Shown here in pieces: positions 1 to 9,696 of a stretch of DNA of 64,000 nt. Positions within the stretch are counted from its first letter, which is position 1. The number at the start of each line of letters is the position of its first letter. The notes beneath the pieces were generated by a model, which saw only the letters and a list, made by a program, of their open reading frames with translations, was not told the DNA's origin and did not search any database. Source of the stretch: Halomonas sp. McH1-25. Its GTDB lineage: Bacteria; Pseudomonadota; Gammaproteobacteria; Pseudomonadales; Halomonadaceae. A program made the translations under genes and the position numbers. The stretch covers positions 124,001 to 188,000 of the forward strand of contig NZ_JAKRFI010000002.1 in NCBI RefSeq assembly GCF_022348165.1. The letters run 5' to 3'.

Positions 1-643
1 GGTTATGACCACCCGCCGCAGCAACCTCGAGGGCGCGACGCGCCTGATGCTGGCCACGCACATCGGCCAGATCGTGTACCGTACGCTCCGGCAAGGCCGG
101 CTGATGCAGGCGGTGTTCGGCGAGACGATCCTGGCCCAGCAAATGGGCAACGACTTGGGAAAGATGCTCGGCCGGGAACACCGCCAGTTCGCCGGCCAAG
201 GCGGCTTCGTCGGCGTTGGCCGCGGGCAGCAACAGGCGCCGTCCGGCGACCTTGGCGGCCAGCGCCACCGGCAATGCGCCGTTGATCGGGCGCAGCCGGC
301 CGTCCAGGGCCAGCTCGCCCAGGCACTCGAGTCCCTCCAGGGCGGTGGCCGGAATCTGCTCGGAGGCGACCAGGATGCCCAACGCGATGGGCAGATCGAA
401 GCGGCCGCCCTCCTTGGGCAAATCGGCGGGAGCGAGGTTGACGGTGATGCGTCGGGTATTGGGGAACTCGAAGCCGGCATTGAGCAGGGCACTACGCACC
501 CGTTCGCGACTTTCGCGGACCGCGGTTTCGGGCAGGCCGACCAGGGTCAACCCCGGCAGGCCATTGGACAGGTGGACCTCGACCAATACTTCCGGAGCTT
601 CCAGTCCCAATCCCGCCCGGGTCGCAATGATGGCTAACGCCAT
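1..643 (-). CDS. comM: ComM/YifB family Mg chelatase-like AAA+ ATPase (partial)
   Basis: The N-terminal 213 or so residues are present; the gene runs off the left edge. The translation starts MALAIIATRAGLGLEAP and contains the family blocks NGLPGLTLVGLPE and NLAPADLPKEGGRFDLPIA, which belong to the N-terminal Lon-protease-like (ChlI) fold. The Walker motifs lie beyond the window. In transformable bacteria ComM is a hexameric helicase that aids branch migration during integration of transforming DNA; the role here is inferred from the family. The ATG at 643 starts exactly at the family N-terminus. Gene order comM-ubiK-glnK-amtB also occurs in pseudomonads. Confidence 0.93.
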   Translation of the reverse strand, partial: MALAIIATRAGLGLEAPEVLVEVHLSNGLPGLTLVGLPETAVRESRERVRSALLNAGFEFPNTRRITVNLAPADLPKEGGRFDLPIALGILVASEQIPATALEGLECLGELALDGRLRPINGALPVALAAKVAGRRLLLPAANADEAALAGELAVFPAEHLSQVVAHLLGQDRLAEHRLHQPALPERTVHDLADVRGQHQARRALEVAAAGGHN

Positions 644-758
644 GGCACCCCCTCGTCAGCGGGCTCCATTTCCGCTCTTCCGTCAGGCGGATTAGCGTGG
701 AGCCTTGAATGAATGGATTCGGTACATGCACCGAGTTTGGGCGCGCCCGGCCGAAATT

Positions 759-1151
759 TTACGGCGTCTTGCCGCCATCGGTGCCCAGATCGGTCCGTTT
801 GCTGGCGAGATCGCCGGTCTGGCTCGTCTCGCCAGCGCCCGCATCCTCGGCTGGCGGCGCAACGGTATCGGCCGTGACCACGGCGGGCGATGCGGGAGCC
901 GACGATTTCTCGTCGATAGCGGCTTCCAGGGCTGCCACTTGGCGTTCCAGGGCCTCGACGCGCGATCGGGTGCGCTGCAGTACGTCCATGAGAATATCGA
1001 AATCTTCGCGAGATACCAGTTCCATACGATCGAAGGCGCCGCGCATGACGCTCTGCACGCTGCGCTGGATCTCTTCGGGCGCATGGGACGCTTCCTGAAG
1101 CCGCTCGCCGATCTGCTGGGCCAGGCGACTGAACCGGTCGTTGCTTGCCAT
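759..1151 (-). CDS. ubiK: UbiK/YqiC family ubiquinone biosynthesis accessory factor
   Basis: The 130-residue protein starts MASNDRFSRLAQQIGERL and matches the UbiK (YqiC, BMFP) family: an N-terminal amphipathic helix, then a long coiled coil (about 60-85, with RSRVEALERQVAALEAAI). The C-terminal 40 residues are a low-complexity Ala/Thr/Asp tail. UbiK is known to associate with UbiJ and help the late steps of aerobic ubiquinone synthesis. The ATG at 1151 was chosen because AGGAAAGGAG lies just upstream; an in-frame extension to 1298 has no family match. It reads toward comM and away from glnK. Confidence 0.88.
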   Translation of the reverse strand: MASNDRFSRLAQQIGERLQEASHAPEEIQRSVQSVMRGAFDRMELVSREDFDILMDVLQRTRSRVEALERQVAALEAAIDEKSSAPASPAVVTADTVAPPAEDAGAGETSQTGDLASKRTDLGTDGGKTP

Positions 1152-1212
1152 CGAATAGGCTCCTTTCCTGTGAACTGCCCTCAAGCATACGCAAGGACGC
1201 CGAATGGCGCAT

Positions 1213-1259
1213 GCGCAATCATGGCGCAAAGCACAAAAGCGGCAGCACCAACATGGTGC
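1213..1259 (+). promoter_or_regulatory. Tandem NtrC-type enhancer palindromes
   Basis: GCACCAACATGGTGC at 1245-1259 is a perfect palindrome fitting the NtrC pattern GCACC-N5-GGTGC. A second, weaker dyad, TGCGC-N7-GCGCA, lies at about 1212-1228. The two centres are about 32 bp apart, three helical turns, which would suit cooperative binding of NtrC dimers. They lie about 120 and 150 bp upstream of the predicted glnK start of transcription. Binding is inferred. Confidence 0.8.
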
Positions 1260-1346
1260 GCCCTGGCGGACCCGATTGCCCCGATTTTGTTCGCTCACTT
1301 TTTAATTAGAAATTATCTATTTGATAATAAAAAAGATTTCCCAGCA

Positions 1347-1362
1347 TGGCATGGCATTCGCC
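1347..1362 (+). promoter_or_regulatory. Sigma-54 promoter of glnK-amtB
   Basis: TGGCATGGCATTCGCC fits the -24/-12 consensus TGGCAC-R-N4-TTGCW with the invariant GG (1348-1349) and GC (1360-1361) ten bases apart. It predicts transcription from about 1373, a 27-base leader and the ATG at 1400. The AT-rich stretch at 1300-1340, between enhancer and promoter, could be an IHF or bending region. Confidence 0.8.
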
Positions 1363-1372
1363 AGTTTAGTAG

Positions 1373-1738
<366 letters not shown>

Positions 1739-1764
1739 GGCGCTGGACTTAGGAGATTATAACG

Positions 1765-3009
1765 ATGACAGAGCTCAACTACGCGCTCGATACTTTCTAC
1801 TTCCTCATCTGTGGCGTGCTGGTCATGTGGATGGCCGCCGGCTTCGCGATGCTGGAAGCAGGTTTGGTACGCTCGAAGAACACGGCAGAAATCCTGACCA
1901 AGAACATCGTACTGTTTGCGATTGCCTGTACGATGTACCTGCTGGTCGGCTATTACATCATGTATTCCAGCGATGCCGGCGGCATCCTACCCAACCTCGG
2001 CTTCCTGATCGGTAGCGAGAACAGCGTCGACGCCGTACTCAACGGCAGCGAAGATGCGCCCTACTACTCCGCCCGCGCCGACTTCTTCTTCCAGGTCGTG
2101 TTCGTGGCCACCGCCATGTCCATCGTCTCCGGTTCCGTGGCCGAGCGCATGAAGCTGTGGGCCTTCCTGGCCTTCGCGGTGATCATGACCGGCTTCATCT
2201 ATCCGGTGGAAGGCTTCTGGACCTGGGGTGGCGGCTGGCTGTCAGAAGTCGGCTATTCCGACTATGCCGGCTCCGGCATCGTCCACCTTGCCGGTGCCGC
2301 TGCCGCGCTGGCCGGCGTACTGATCCTCGGTCCGCGCAAGGGCAAGTACGGCAAGAACGGCGCCATCTACGCGATCCCCGGTGCCAACATGCCGCTGGCC
2401 ACGCTGGGCACGTTCATCCTGTGGATGGGCTGGTTCGGTTTCAACGGCGGTTCCGAGCTGAAGGTGTCCGATGTCGCCTCCGCCAACAACATGGCCCAGG
2501 TGCTGCTCAACACCAATGCCGCCGCCGCCGGTGGCGTCATTGCCGCGCTGATCCTGGCCAAGATCTGGTTCCGCAAGGCCGATCTGACCATGGCGCTGAA
2601 CGGTGCGATTGCCGGCCTGGTGTCGATCACCGCCGATCCGCTCTCCCCAACCGGCCTGGGCGCGACGATTATCGGTGCCATCGGCGGCCTGCTCGTGGTG
2701 GTCTCCATCGTCTCGCTGGACAAGCTCAAGATCGACGATCCGGTCGGCGCCATCTCCGCCCACGGTGTGGCCGGTATCTGGGGCGTGATGGTGGTGCCCT
2801 TCACTAACGGCGATGCCAGCTTCGGCGCTCAGTTGATCGGTATCGTCGGTATCTTCGCCTGGGTCTTCATCGCCAGCCTGATCGTATGGCTGATCATCAA
2901 GGCGATCATGGGCGTGCGGGTCAGCGAAGAGGAAGAATACGAAGGGGTCGACCTGGCCGAGTGCGGTCTGGAGGCCTATCCAGAGTTTACCGTCGGCGGC
3001 AACAAGTAA
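1765..3009 (+). CDS. amtB: Ammonium transporter AmtB
   Basis: The 414-residue membrane protein of the Amt/MEP/Rh family has about 11 helices. The twin pore histidines are visible as H174 (GIVHLAGA) and H333 (SAHGVAGIWG), with the conserved recruiting aspartate at D166. The N-terminus (MTELNYALDTFYFLICG) is short. The signature MLEAGLVRSKN follows the first helix. It moves ammonium/ammonia across the inner membrane and is gated by GlnK. An AGGAG site precedes ATG 1765. It is probably cotranscribed with glnK and ends at the terminator at 3044-3067. Confidence 0.96.
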   Translation: MTELNYALDTFYFLICGVLVMWMAAGFAMLEAGLVRSKNTAEILTKNIVLFAIACTMYLLVGYYIMYSSDAGGILPNLGFLIGSENSVDAVLNGSEDAPYYSARADFFFQVVFVATAMSIVSGSVAERMKLWAFLAFAVIMTGFIYPVEGFWTWGGGWLSEVGYSDYAGSGIVHLAGAAAALAGVLILGPRKGKYGKNGAIYAIPGANMPLATLGTFILWMGWFGFNGGSELKVSDVASANNMAQVLLNTNAAAAGGVIAALILAKIWFRKADLTMALNGAIAGLVSITADPLSPTGLGATIIGAIGGLLVVVSIVSLDKLKIDDPVGAISAHGVAGIWGVMVVPFTNGDASFGAQLIGIVGIFAWVFIASLIVWLIIKAIMGVRVSEEEEYEGVDLAECGLEAYPEFTVGGNK

Positions 3010-3043
3010 GGCCGACGCAACGAATGAGCTGGCGTGCTCCCTT

Positions 3044-3067
3044 GGCCCCCTTCGGGGGCTTTTTTAT
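3044..3067 (+). terminator. Rho-independent terminator after amtB
   Basis: A GC stem (gcccccttcgggggc, with a tt-c loop) is followed by a T run and ATT. It separates amtB from the second PII gene, which therefore likely has its own promoter. Confidence 0.85.
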
Positions 3068-3109
3068 TCCTTGGTCCAGCGGGTGTATGCTTTAGGGCAA
3101 CATACGTGA

Positions 3110-3499
<390 letters not shown>

Positions 3500-3524
3500 G
3501 ATAGAGTCCGCTGCTCCGCTCACG

Positions 3525-3554
3525 AAAAACCCACGGCACAGGCCGTGGGTTTTT
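3525..3554. terminator. Bidirectional terminator between glnB and fpr
   Basis: AAAAACCCACGGC-acag-GCCGTGGGTTTTT forms a nine-pair stem with an A run on one side and a T run on the other, so it can stop both convergent genes. Confidence 0.9.
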
Positions 3555-3585
3555 CCATTCCACTCAAACGTAGTCGAGCGTCCTA

Positions 3586-4362
3586 TTACTTCTCGACGAA
3601 GGCGCGCTCGATCACGTAGTCTCCCGGCTCGCCCATGCGCGGCGAGATCTTGAAGCCGAAATCGTCGAGCATCGCGCTGGTCTCGTCGAGCATCGCCGGG
3701 CTGCCACAGATCATGGCGCGGTCCTGCTTGGGATCGAGCGCCGGCAGCCCGGTGTCCTCGAACAGCTTGCCACTGCGAATGTGGTCGGTCAGGCGGCCCA
3801 TGGTGTGGAACTCTTCGCGGGTCACGGTCGGGTAGTAAACCAGCTTCTCGCTGATTTCCTCACCGAGATATTCGTGGGCCGGCAGTTCCTTGCTGATGAA
3901 GTCGGCGTAGGCCAGCTCGCTGACGTTACGCACGCCGTGGATCAGCACGACCTTCTCGAAGCGCTCGTAGACCTCGGGATCCTGGATCAGGCTCATGAAC
4001 GGTGCCAGGCCGGTGCCGGTGGACAGCATGTACAGGTTGCGTCCGGGCAGCAGATCGTCGGTCACCAGCGTGCCGGTGGGCTTGCGGCTGACCATGATCT
4101 GGTCACCGACCTTGAGATGTTGCAGACGTGAAGTCAGTGGGCCATCGGGAACCTTGATGCTGAAAAACTCGAGGTGATCCTCGTAGTTGGGGCTGGCCAC
4201 CGAATAAGCGCGCACTAGTGGCTTGCCTTCGACTTCCAGGCCGATCATCACGAACTGGCCGTTCTTGAAGCGCAGGCTACGCTCGCGTGTCGTGCGGAAG
4301 CTAAAGAGCGTATCGTTCCAGTGATGAACGCTGAGGACCTCTTCCAGGGCAAACTTGCTCAT
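3586..4362 (-). CDS. fpr: Ferredoxin/flavodoxin--NADP reductase
   Basis: The 258-residue protein has the FNR-like FAD-binding beta barrel (RAYSVASPNYEDHLEF, about 54-70) and an NADP-binding domain (STGTGLAPFMSLI; CGSPAMLD), ending in the FVEK typical of the bacterial subclass I reductases. It passes electrons between NADPH and ferredoxin or flavodoxin, mainly in oxidative stress and Fe-S repair. ATG 4362 follows AGGAGATCGTC; an in-frame start at 4419 adds 19 residues without family support. It is divergent from a LysR-type regulator, as in pseudomonads where FinR activates fpr. Confidence 0.94.
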   Translation of the reverse strand: MSKFALEEVLSVHHWNDTLFSFRTTRERSLRFKNGQFVMIGLEVEGKPLVRAYSVASPNYEDHLEFFSIKVPDGPLTSRLQHLKVGDQIMVSRKPTGTLVTDDLLPGRNLYMLSTGTGLAPFMSLIQDPEVYERFEKVVLIHGVRNVSELAYADFISKELPAHEYLGEEISEKLVYYPTVTREEFHTMGRLTDHIRSGKLFEDTGLPALDPKQDRAMICGSPAMLDETSAMLDDFGFKISPRMGEPGDYVIERAFVEK

Positions 4363-4439
4363 GACGATCTCCTGTAACCATTCCCAAAATGCATAAGGCA
4401 GCGCACCGTGCCGATACAACTATTCTAAGATGATGGTGT

Positions 4440-4483
4440 TTATCTGTTAAATGGATTGTCTGGATATGGCTTATCTGCAATCC
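4440..4483. promoter_or_regulatory. Candidate LysR-type operator between fpr and the FinR-like gene
   Basis: TTATCTG occurs twice, at 4440-4446 and 4471-4477 (31 bases apart, three turns), and GGATTG at 4453-4458 is mirrored by CAATCC at 4478-4483. Repeated and inverted boxes in the shared gap of a divergent LysR pair are what such regulators usually bind. No footprint is known to me for this sequence. Confidence 0.45.
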
Positions 4484-4512
4484 TGATATACGAGCCTTTC
4501 CGGAACCCTATC

Positions 4513-5439
4513 ATGCGCTACAGCCTGCGCCAGCTCGAAGTGTTCGTTGCCGTTGCCCAGCACGAGAGCGTGTCTCACGCCGCACGCGCCCTGGCCTTGT
4601 CCCAGTCGGCGACGAGTACCGCCCTGGCGGAGCTGGAGCGCCAGTTCGATTGCCAGTTGCTCGACCGCATCGGCAAACGGCTCAAGCTCAATGCGCTGGG
4701 CTTTCAGCTGCTGCCCAAGGCGGTCGCCCTGCTCGACCGCGCCGAAGAGATCGAGGAACTGCTGCGCGGCCAGCGCGGCATCGGCTCGCTGGACGTGGGT
4801 GCCACACTCACCATCGGCAATTATCTGGCAACCCTGCTGATCAGCGATTTCATGCAGCGTCATCCCGGCAGCCGGGTGCGTCTGCATGTACGCAACACCG
4901 CCTCGATTATCGAACATATCGTCCAGCACGAGCTTGACCTGGGTCTGATCGAGGGCGATTGCCAGCACGAGGATGTGGTGATGCAGCCTTGGGTCGAGGA
5001 CGAGCTCACTGTGTTCTGCTCACCTCGCCATCCGTTGGCGCAAACCGGCGACGTGGGCCTCGATCAGCTGTTGCGCGAATCGTGGATCATGCGCGAGCAG
5101 GGCTCGGGTACGCGGCTGACCCTGGAACACGCCATGCGCCATCGGCGTGGCCGCTTCAACATCCTGCTCGAGCTGGAGCACACCGAAGGCATCAAGCGCG
5201 CCGTCGAGTCGGGGCTGGGCATCGGTTGCGTTTCGCGCCTGGCGCTGCGTGACGCCTTTCGGCGCGGCAGCCTGGTGCCGGTTTCCACCCCGCAGCTCGA
5301 CCTGCGTCGCCAGTTCAGTTTCATCTGGCACCGTCATAAATATCTGGCCACCGGCATGCGCGAGTTCGTGCGGCTATGTCAGCAGATGACCGAAGGTGTC
5401 CGGCGCAGTGACGAGATCGAACTGCCTTACGTTCCCTAG
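4513..5439 (+). CDS. finR: LysR family regulator, FinR-like
   Basis: The 308-residue LysR-type regulator has an N-terminal winged HTH (MRYSLRQLEVFVAVAQHESVSHAARAL, residues 1-60) and a LysR substrate-binding domain. Its position divergent from fpr matches FinR, which in Pseudomonas putida activates fpr under superoxide and other oxidative stress; the name is by context, not by specific residues. ATG 4513 gives the canonical LysR start; a start at 4456 adds 19 non-family residues. It ends before a perfect palindrome shared with the convergent chemoreceptor gene. Confidence 0.78.
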   Translation: MRYSLRQLEVFVAVAQHESVSHAARALALSQSATSTALAELERQFDCQLLDRIGKRLKLNALGFQLLPKAVALLDRAEEIEELLRGQRGIGSLDVGATLTIGNYLATLLISDFMQRHPGSRVRLHVRNTASIIEHIVQHELDLGLIEGDCQHEDVVMQPWVEDELTVFCSPRHPLAQTGDVGLDQLLRESWIMREQGSGTRLTLEHAMRHRRGRFNILLELEHTEGIKRAVESGLGIGCVSRLALRDAFRRGSLVPVSTPQLDLRRQFSFIWHRHKYLATGMREFVRLCQQMTEGVRRSDEIELPYVP

Positions 5440-5459
5440 AGGGCAGACGTACCAAAGAA

Positions 5460-5483
5460 AACGGCCCGGAATTCCGGGCCGTT
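5460..5483. terminator. Palindromic terminator between convergent genes
   Basis: AACGGCCCGGAATTCCGGGCCGTT is a perfect 24-base palindrome downstream of both the LysR gene and the chemoreceptor gene. T tracts are short, so termination strength is uncertain. Confidence 0.7.
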
Positions 5484-5500
5484 GAGGTAAGGCTCAGCCG

Positions 5501-7642
5501 TCAGGCATCATCGCGGCTAAGTGCCCGCGTCGCTGAAGGCTGGGCCGGTACAGGCAACACCATATCGGTATGTCGCCCATTCCGGGGCGCCAAGGTGAAC
5601 GCACCGACGACCTGAGTCAGTCTCACCGCCTGCTCCTCGAGCCGGTCGGCAGCCGCCGTGGACTCCTCGACCAGCGCGGCGTTCTGCTGGGTCATGCGAT
5701 CCAGCTCGGCGACGGCCTGGTTGACCTGGCCGATGCCCTGGCTCTGTTCCTTGGTGGCGGCACTGATCTCGCCTAGCACGTCGGAGACCCGCGCCACGCT
5801 GGCGACGATCTCGTCCATGGTTTCGCCGGCCCGCCGCACCAGTTCGGCGCCGGCGCGGGTCTTGGCCGAGGACGTATCGATCAGTTCCTTGATCTGGCGC
5901 GCGGCATCGGCGCTACGGCTGGCCAGCTGGCGTACCTCACCGGCGACCACCGCGAAACCGCGGCCCTGCTCGCCGGCACGCGCGGCTTCCACCGAGGCGT
6001 TGAGTGCCAGCAGGTTGGTCTGGAAGGCAATGCCGTCCATCAGCGTGACGATCTCGGCGATCTGGCGTGACGAGGCGTCGATGTCGTCCATGGTATTTAC
6101 CACCTGCGACACCACCTCGCCGCCGCGCGAGGCGACTTCCGAAGCCGACTGCGACAGTTGGTTGGCCTGACGCGTCGACTCGGCGGTATGCTCGACGGTG
6201 CTGGTCAGCTGTTCCATCGAGGCCGAGGTCTCCTGCAGGTTGGAGGCCGCCGTCTCGGTACGCGACGACAGGTCCTGGCTGCCCTGGGTGATCTCGCCCG
6301 CCGCCACGCTGACCGACTCGCTGCTGCTGCGCACGTCGAGCAGCACGTCGTTCATCTTGTCGGCAAAGGCATTGAACTGCACGGCCAGCTCGGCGCTCTC
6401 GTTGCGCCCACGCACCGGCAGGCGCTGGGTCAGGTCACCGTTGCCGCTGGCAATGTCACGCATGCGCTCGGCCAGTTGGCGCAGCGGACGCGCGATGCTG
6501 CCACCCACCAGCCAGGCGGCGACCAATCCCAGGCCGGCAATCAGTAGCCCCATCAGGGTCATGCCCAGCGCATCGGTCTCACGCTGATCCTGCATCTGCG
6601 CCTGCAAACCATGTAGACCGGCCATGACGGCACTTTCGGGCAGACGGATCATCAGCACCCAGGGCGTGCCGACATCGCCGATGGTGAACGGCCAGTAGAG
6701 TTCGATCATGCCCGTTTCACTATCGACATGCCGTACCATCTCGCCACTCTGCGCCTCGGCGATGCGCGCCTGCAGGGCGGCATCGAACGCCTCGCCCATG
6801 GGCTTGCCGAGCAACGCTTCGTCCCCGGTATAGGACGTCACGCCACCCCGCGAGGCGATAAGGGCCATCTCGCCAGCCCCGTCGTAGAGAGCTTGGTTGG
6901 CCTCGCCAAGCATGGCCTGGATGAAGTCGACGGACAGATCGACACCGGCGCTGCCCCGGAACTCGCCATCGACGATGACCGGCACGTTGAAGGAGGTGAC
7001 CATCAACGTCTCGCCGTTATAGTCGTAGGGCGCCGGATCGATGATACAGGGCGCAAGCGTCTCGCGCGGACACAGGTAGTACTCACCCTCACGCACACCG
7101 CTGGGCTGCCGGGTCTCGCTTTCCATGGTCTCGCCCAGCGGCAACACTTCCACGTCGCCGCTCTCGGTGCGATACCACCAGGGCATGAAACGACCATCAT
7201 CGCCGTAACCGAGCCCCTCGCGGCCGGCATAGAACGCATCGCTCCCGAACGCGTCGGGCTCCCAGCCGATGAAGGCATCCAGCAGTTCGGGGTTGGCGAC
7301 CACGGTCTGGCGCACTCGATAAGACAGTTCACGGCGGCTCAAGGTCAGTTGCGCACGATCTTCGTCGTCAAGCAGGCCGAACATGGCATTGGTCTCGGCA
7401 AGGTTCTCGGCCAGCGTCAGGGCGTGTTCCATCTGTCCCTGGATGCGCTCGGCCTGCGCCGAGGCGACCGCGGTGAGGCGGGCCTCGATGTTGCGCTCGA
7501 GCAATTCCTTGGTCTGGCTTTCCACCAACGCCTGCGAGCGTGAATTGGCGATCAGTGAATAAACGACCAGCGCGACAACGACGGCCAGGATACAGGCGCC
7601 GACCAATGTGGTAACGAAAGTGCGCAAGGACTTGAAATGCAT
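5501..7642 (-). CDS. Methyl-accepting chemotaxis protein, Cache sensor (distal of pair)
   Basis: The 713-residue receptor has a membrane helix at about 10-32, a large periplasmic sensor of double-Cache type (about 55-350), a second helix at about 358-380, HAMP (about 382-435) and a cytoplasmic signalling domain with the hairpin tip [38 protein letters not shown] region. It lacks an NWETF-type tail for CheR docking. The ligand is unknown. The start ATG 7642 lies one base after the TAA of the upstream receptor, and its ribosome site GGAGGAA lies inside the last codons of that gene, so the two are translationally coupled. Confidence 0.93.
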   Translation of the reverse strand: MHFKSLRTFVTTLVGACILAVVVALVVYSLIANSRSQALVESQTKELLERNIEARLTAVASAQAERIQGQMEHALTLAENLAETNAMFGLLDDEDRAQLTLSRRELSYRVRQTVVANPELLDAFIGWEPDAFGSDAFYAGREGLGYGDDGRFMPWWYRTESGDVEVLPLGETMESETRQPSGVREGEYYLCPRETLAPCIIDPAPYDYNGETLMVTSFNVPVIVDGEFRGSAGVDLSVDFIQAMLGEANQALYDGAGEMALIASRGGVTSYTGDEALLGKPMGEAFDAALQARIAEAQSGEMVRHVDSETGMIELYWPFTIGDVGTPWVLMIRLPESAVMAGLHGLQAQMQDQRETDALGMTLMGLLIAGLGLVAAWLVGGSIARPLRQLAERMRDIASGNGDLTQRLPVRGRNESAELAVQFNAFADKMNDVLLDVRSSSESVSVAAGEITQGSQDLSSRTETAASNLQETSASMEQLTSTVEHTAESTRQANQLSQSASEVASRGGEVVSQVVNTMDDIDASSRQIAEIVTLMDGIAFQTNLLALNASVEAARAGEQGRGFAVVAGEVRQLASRSADAARQIKELIDTSSAKTRAGAELVRRAGETMDEIVASVARVSDVLGEISAATKEQSQGIGQVNQAVAELDRMTQQNAALVEESTAAADRLEEQAVRLTQVVGAFTLAPRNGRHTDMVLPVPAQPSATRALSRDDA

Positions 7643-7643
7643 C

Positions 7644-9509
7644 TTATTCCTCCTGCAGGGCTGCCTGGCGTGGCGACGCCAGCAGCGGGCTTGGCGAGCG
7701 TTCGACCGTGCGTGACAGCGTGAACGCCCCGACGACCTGGGTCAGGCGCAGCGCCTGTTCCTGGAGTTGATCGGCAGCGGCCGCCGACTCCTCGACCAAC
7801 GCGGCGTTCTGCTGGGTCATGCGATCCAGCTCGGCCACCGCCTGGTTGACCTGGCCGATGCCCTGGCTTTGCTCCCTGGTGGCGGCGCCGATCTCGCCGA
7901 GCACCTCGGTGACCCGCGCCACGCTGGCGACGATCTCGTCCATGGTCTCGCCCGCGGCGCGTACCAGCTCGGCACCGGCGCGGGTCTTGGCGGTGGACGT
8001 ATCGATCAGTTCCTTGATCTGGCGCGCGGCATCGGCACTGCGGCTGGCCAACTGGCGCACCTCGCCGGCGACCACCGCGAAGCCGCGACCCTGCTCGCCG
8101 GCACGCGCGGCTTCCACCGAGGCGTTGAGCGCCAGCAGGTTGGTCTGGAAGGCGATGCCGTCCATCACCGAGACGATCTCGGCGATCTGGCGCGACGAGG
8201 CGTCGATGTCGCCCATGGTGTGCACCACCTGCGATACCACCTCGCCGCCACGCGAGGCGACTTCCGAAGCCGACAGCGACAACTGGTTGGCCTGGCGCGC
8301 CGAGTCGGCGGTATGCTCGACGGTGCTGGTCAGTTGCTCCATCGAGGCCGAGGTCTCCTGCAGGTTGGAGGCCGTGGTCTCGGTGCGCGACGACAGGTCC
8401 TGGCTGCCCTGGGCGATCTCGCTGGAGGCCACGCTGACCGACTCGCTACTGTCGCGAATGGCGATCAACACGCGCTCCATCTTGTCGACGAAACGATTGA
8501 AGGCATCGGCGATCTGCGCCACCTCGTCGCGCCCGCTGGCCGACAGCCGACGGGTCAGGTCGCCACTGCCGCTGGCGATGTTCTCCAGCGCATCGCGTAC
8601 CCGCTCCAGGCCGCCGAAGGCACGCTTGAGCCACAACCCCAACAGCACCGAAGCGATCAGGGTAACCAGGACCAGCGTGATCAGCGAGGACTTGATGATG
8701 GCGTGGAGTCCGGCCAGCGCTTCGCTTTCATCGAGCGCAACACCCAGCTCCCAATCGGTGCCGGCAATGGGCGTCACGGCCAGACGTGTGGCTTGGTCAT
8801 TGATGTCGATACTCCGCCAACCACCATCGTTGCGTAGCGCGGAGATCAATGTCTCGCTTAGCGCCGGGCTCAGTTGCGTCAGCGACTCCAGGGTCAGCTC
8901 GGGATCGGGATGGGCAATGAGGGTGTCGCCATCGGTGCTCAGGAACGCGAAGCTCGACGGCGTCGGCTGAATGGCGGCGACGTCCTTGACGATGGCATCG
9001 ATAACCACATCGCCGCCAATCACGCCCAGCAGTTTTCCATTCTTCTCGACAGGCGTCGAAAACGGCAGAACGACCTGACCCGAGTTGCCATCCACATAGG
9101 GCATGGCGACGACGGTTTCACCATGCTCGACGGCTTGTTGGTACCAGCCACGTTTGCGCGGATCATAGTCGGCAGGCGGCACCCAGCCATCGGAAGTGAT
9201 CAGGCTCCCGTCGGGCTTGCCGATATAGGTAGAGAGAAAGCCGCCCGACTCGGCCAGTTGCACCAACGCAGGAACGGGATCGTCGCCCATCACGTGGCTG
9301 CGCGCAGCACCGATCATGCTGCGTCGGGCAGCGACCCACTCCTCGATGGTAGCGGCGCTACTGGTAGCCACGGTGGTCAGGTTCTTCTCGATGGTAGCTT
9401 CGTAATGCGATTGGATAGTGACGTAACCCACCCCGGCGACCAGCGCCATGGCAATCGCAATGATGCCTGCACAGGCCAATTGGATGCGGCGTTTCAGGGA
9501 AGACAGCAT
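7644..9509 (-). CDS. Methyl-accepting chemotaxis protein, Cache sensor (proximal of pair)
   Basis: The 621-residue receptor has a membrane helix at about 12-33, a Cache sensor (about 38-270, including [20 protein letters not shown] and the [18 protein letters not shown] block typical of dCache_1), a second helix at about 278-297, HAMP and a signalling domain. The last 260 residues are about 90 per cent identical by eye to the downstream receptor, while the sensors are unrelated in detail. That points to duplication with sensor divergence or to gene conversion of the signalling half. Many dCache_1 sensors bind amino acids, but I cannot assign the ligand. It is preceded by a sigma-28 promoter. 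Confidence 0.93.
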   Translation of the reverse strand: MLSSLKRRIQLACAGIIAIAMALVAGVGYVTIQSHYEATIEKNLTTVATSSAATIEEWVAARRSMIGAARSHVMGDDPVPALVQLAESGGFLSTYIGKPDGSLITSDGWVPPADYDPRKRGWYQQAVEHGETVVAMPYVDGNSGQVVLPFSTPVEKNGKLLGVIGGDVVIDAIVKDVAAIQPTPSSFAFLSTDGDTLIAHPDPELTLESLTQLSPALSETLISALRNDGGWRSIDINDQATRLAVTPIAGTDWELGVALDESEALAGLHAIIKSSLITLVLVTLIASVLLGLWLKRAFGGLERVRDALENIASGSGDLTRRLSASGRDEVAQIADAFNRFVDKMERVLIAIRDSSESVSVASSEIAQGSQDLSSRTETTASNLQETSASMEQLTSTVEHTADSARQANQLSLSASEVASRGGEVVSQVVHTMGDIDASSRQIAEIVSVMDGIAFQTNLLALNASVEAARAGEQGRGFAVVAGEVRQLASRSADAARQIKELIDTSTAKTRAGAELVRAAGETMDEIVASVARVTEVLGEIGAATREQSQGIGQVNQAVAELDRMTQQNAALVEESAAAADQLQEQALRLTQVVGAFTLSRTVERSPSPLLASPRQAALQEE

Positions 9510-9547
9510 GCTTAGCGTTCTCGATCATCGACAGTTTAGGGTGAATG

Positions 9548-9574
9548 CTATCGACAAATGTCAAGAAAACTTTA
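9548..9574 (-). promoter_or_regulatory. Sigma-28 (FliA) promoter of the chemoreceptor pair
   Basis: On the minus strand TAAAGTTT (9574-9567), 11 bases, then GTCGATAG (9555-9548) fits the flagellar consensus TAAAGTTT-N11-GCCGATAA with a perfect -35 box, perfect spacing and six of eight bases in the -10 box. It predicts a leader of about 30 bases. The receptors are therefore likely expressed with the late flagellar genes. Confidence 0.88.
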
Positions 9575-9667
9575 GGCTAATACTGCATTCGCTGTTCTGA
9601 ATCAAAGAAAGGATGCGATAACGCTGCGATTGGCCGAGGCAGGAAAAGCAGAGGAAAGCAATACAGC

Positions 9668-9688
9668 GGGCCGCAGGAACTGCGGCCC
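9668..9688 (-). terminator. Hairpin after the host-attachment-family gene
   Basis: GGGCCGCA-ggaac-TGCGGCCC forms an eight-pair stem just past the stop codon of the gene at 9697-10125. There is no clear T run, so it may be a weak terminator or an mRNA end stabiliser. Confidence 0.55.
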
Positions 9689-9696
9689 GGAAGGAA

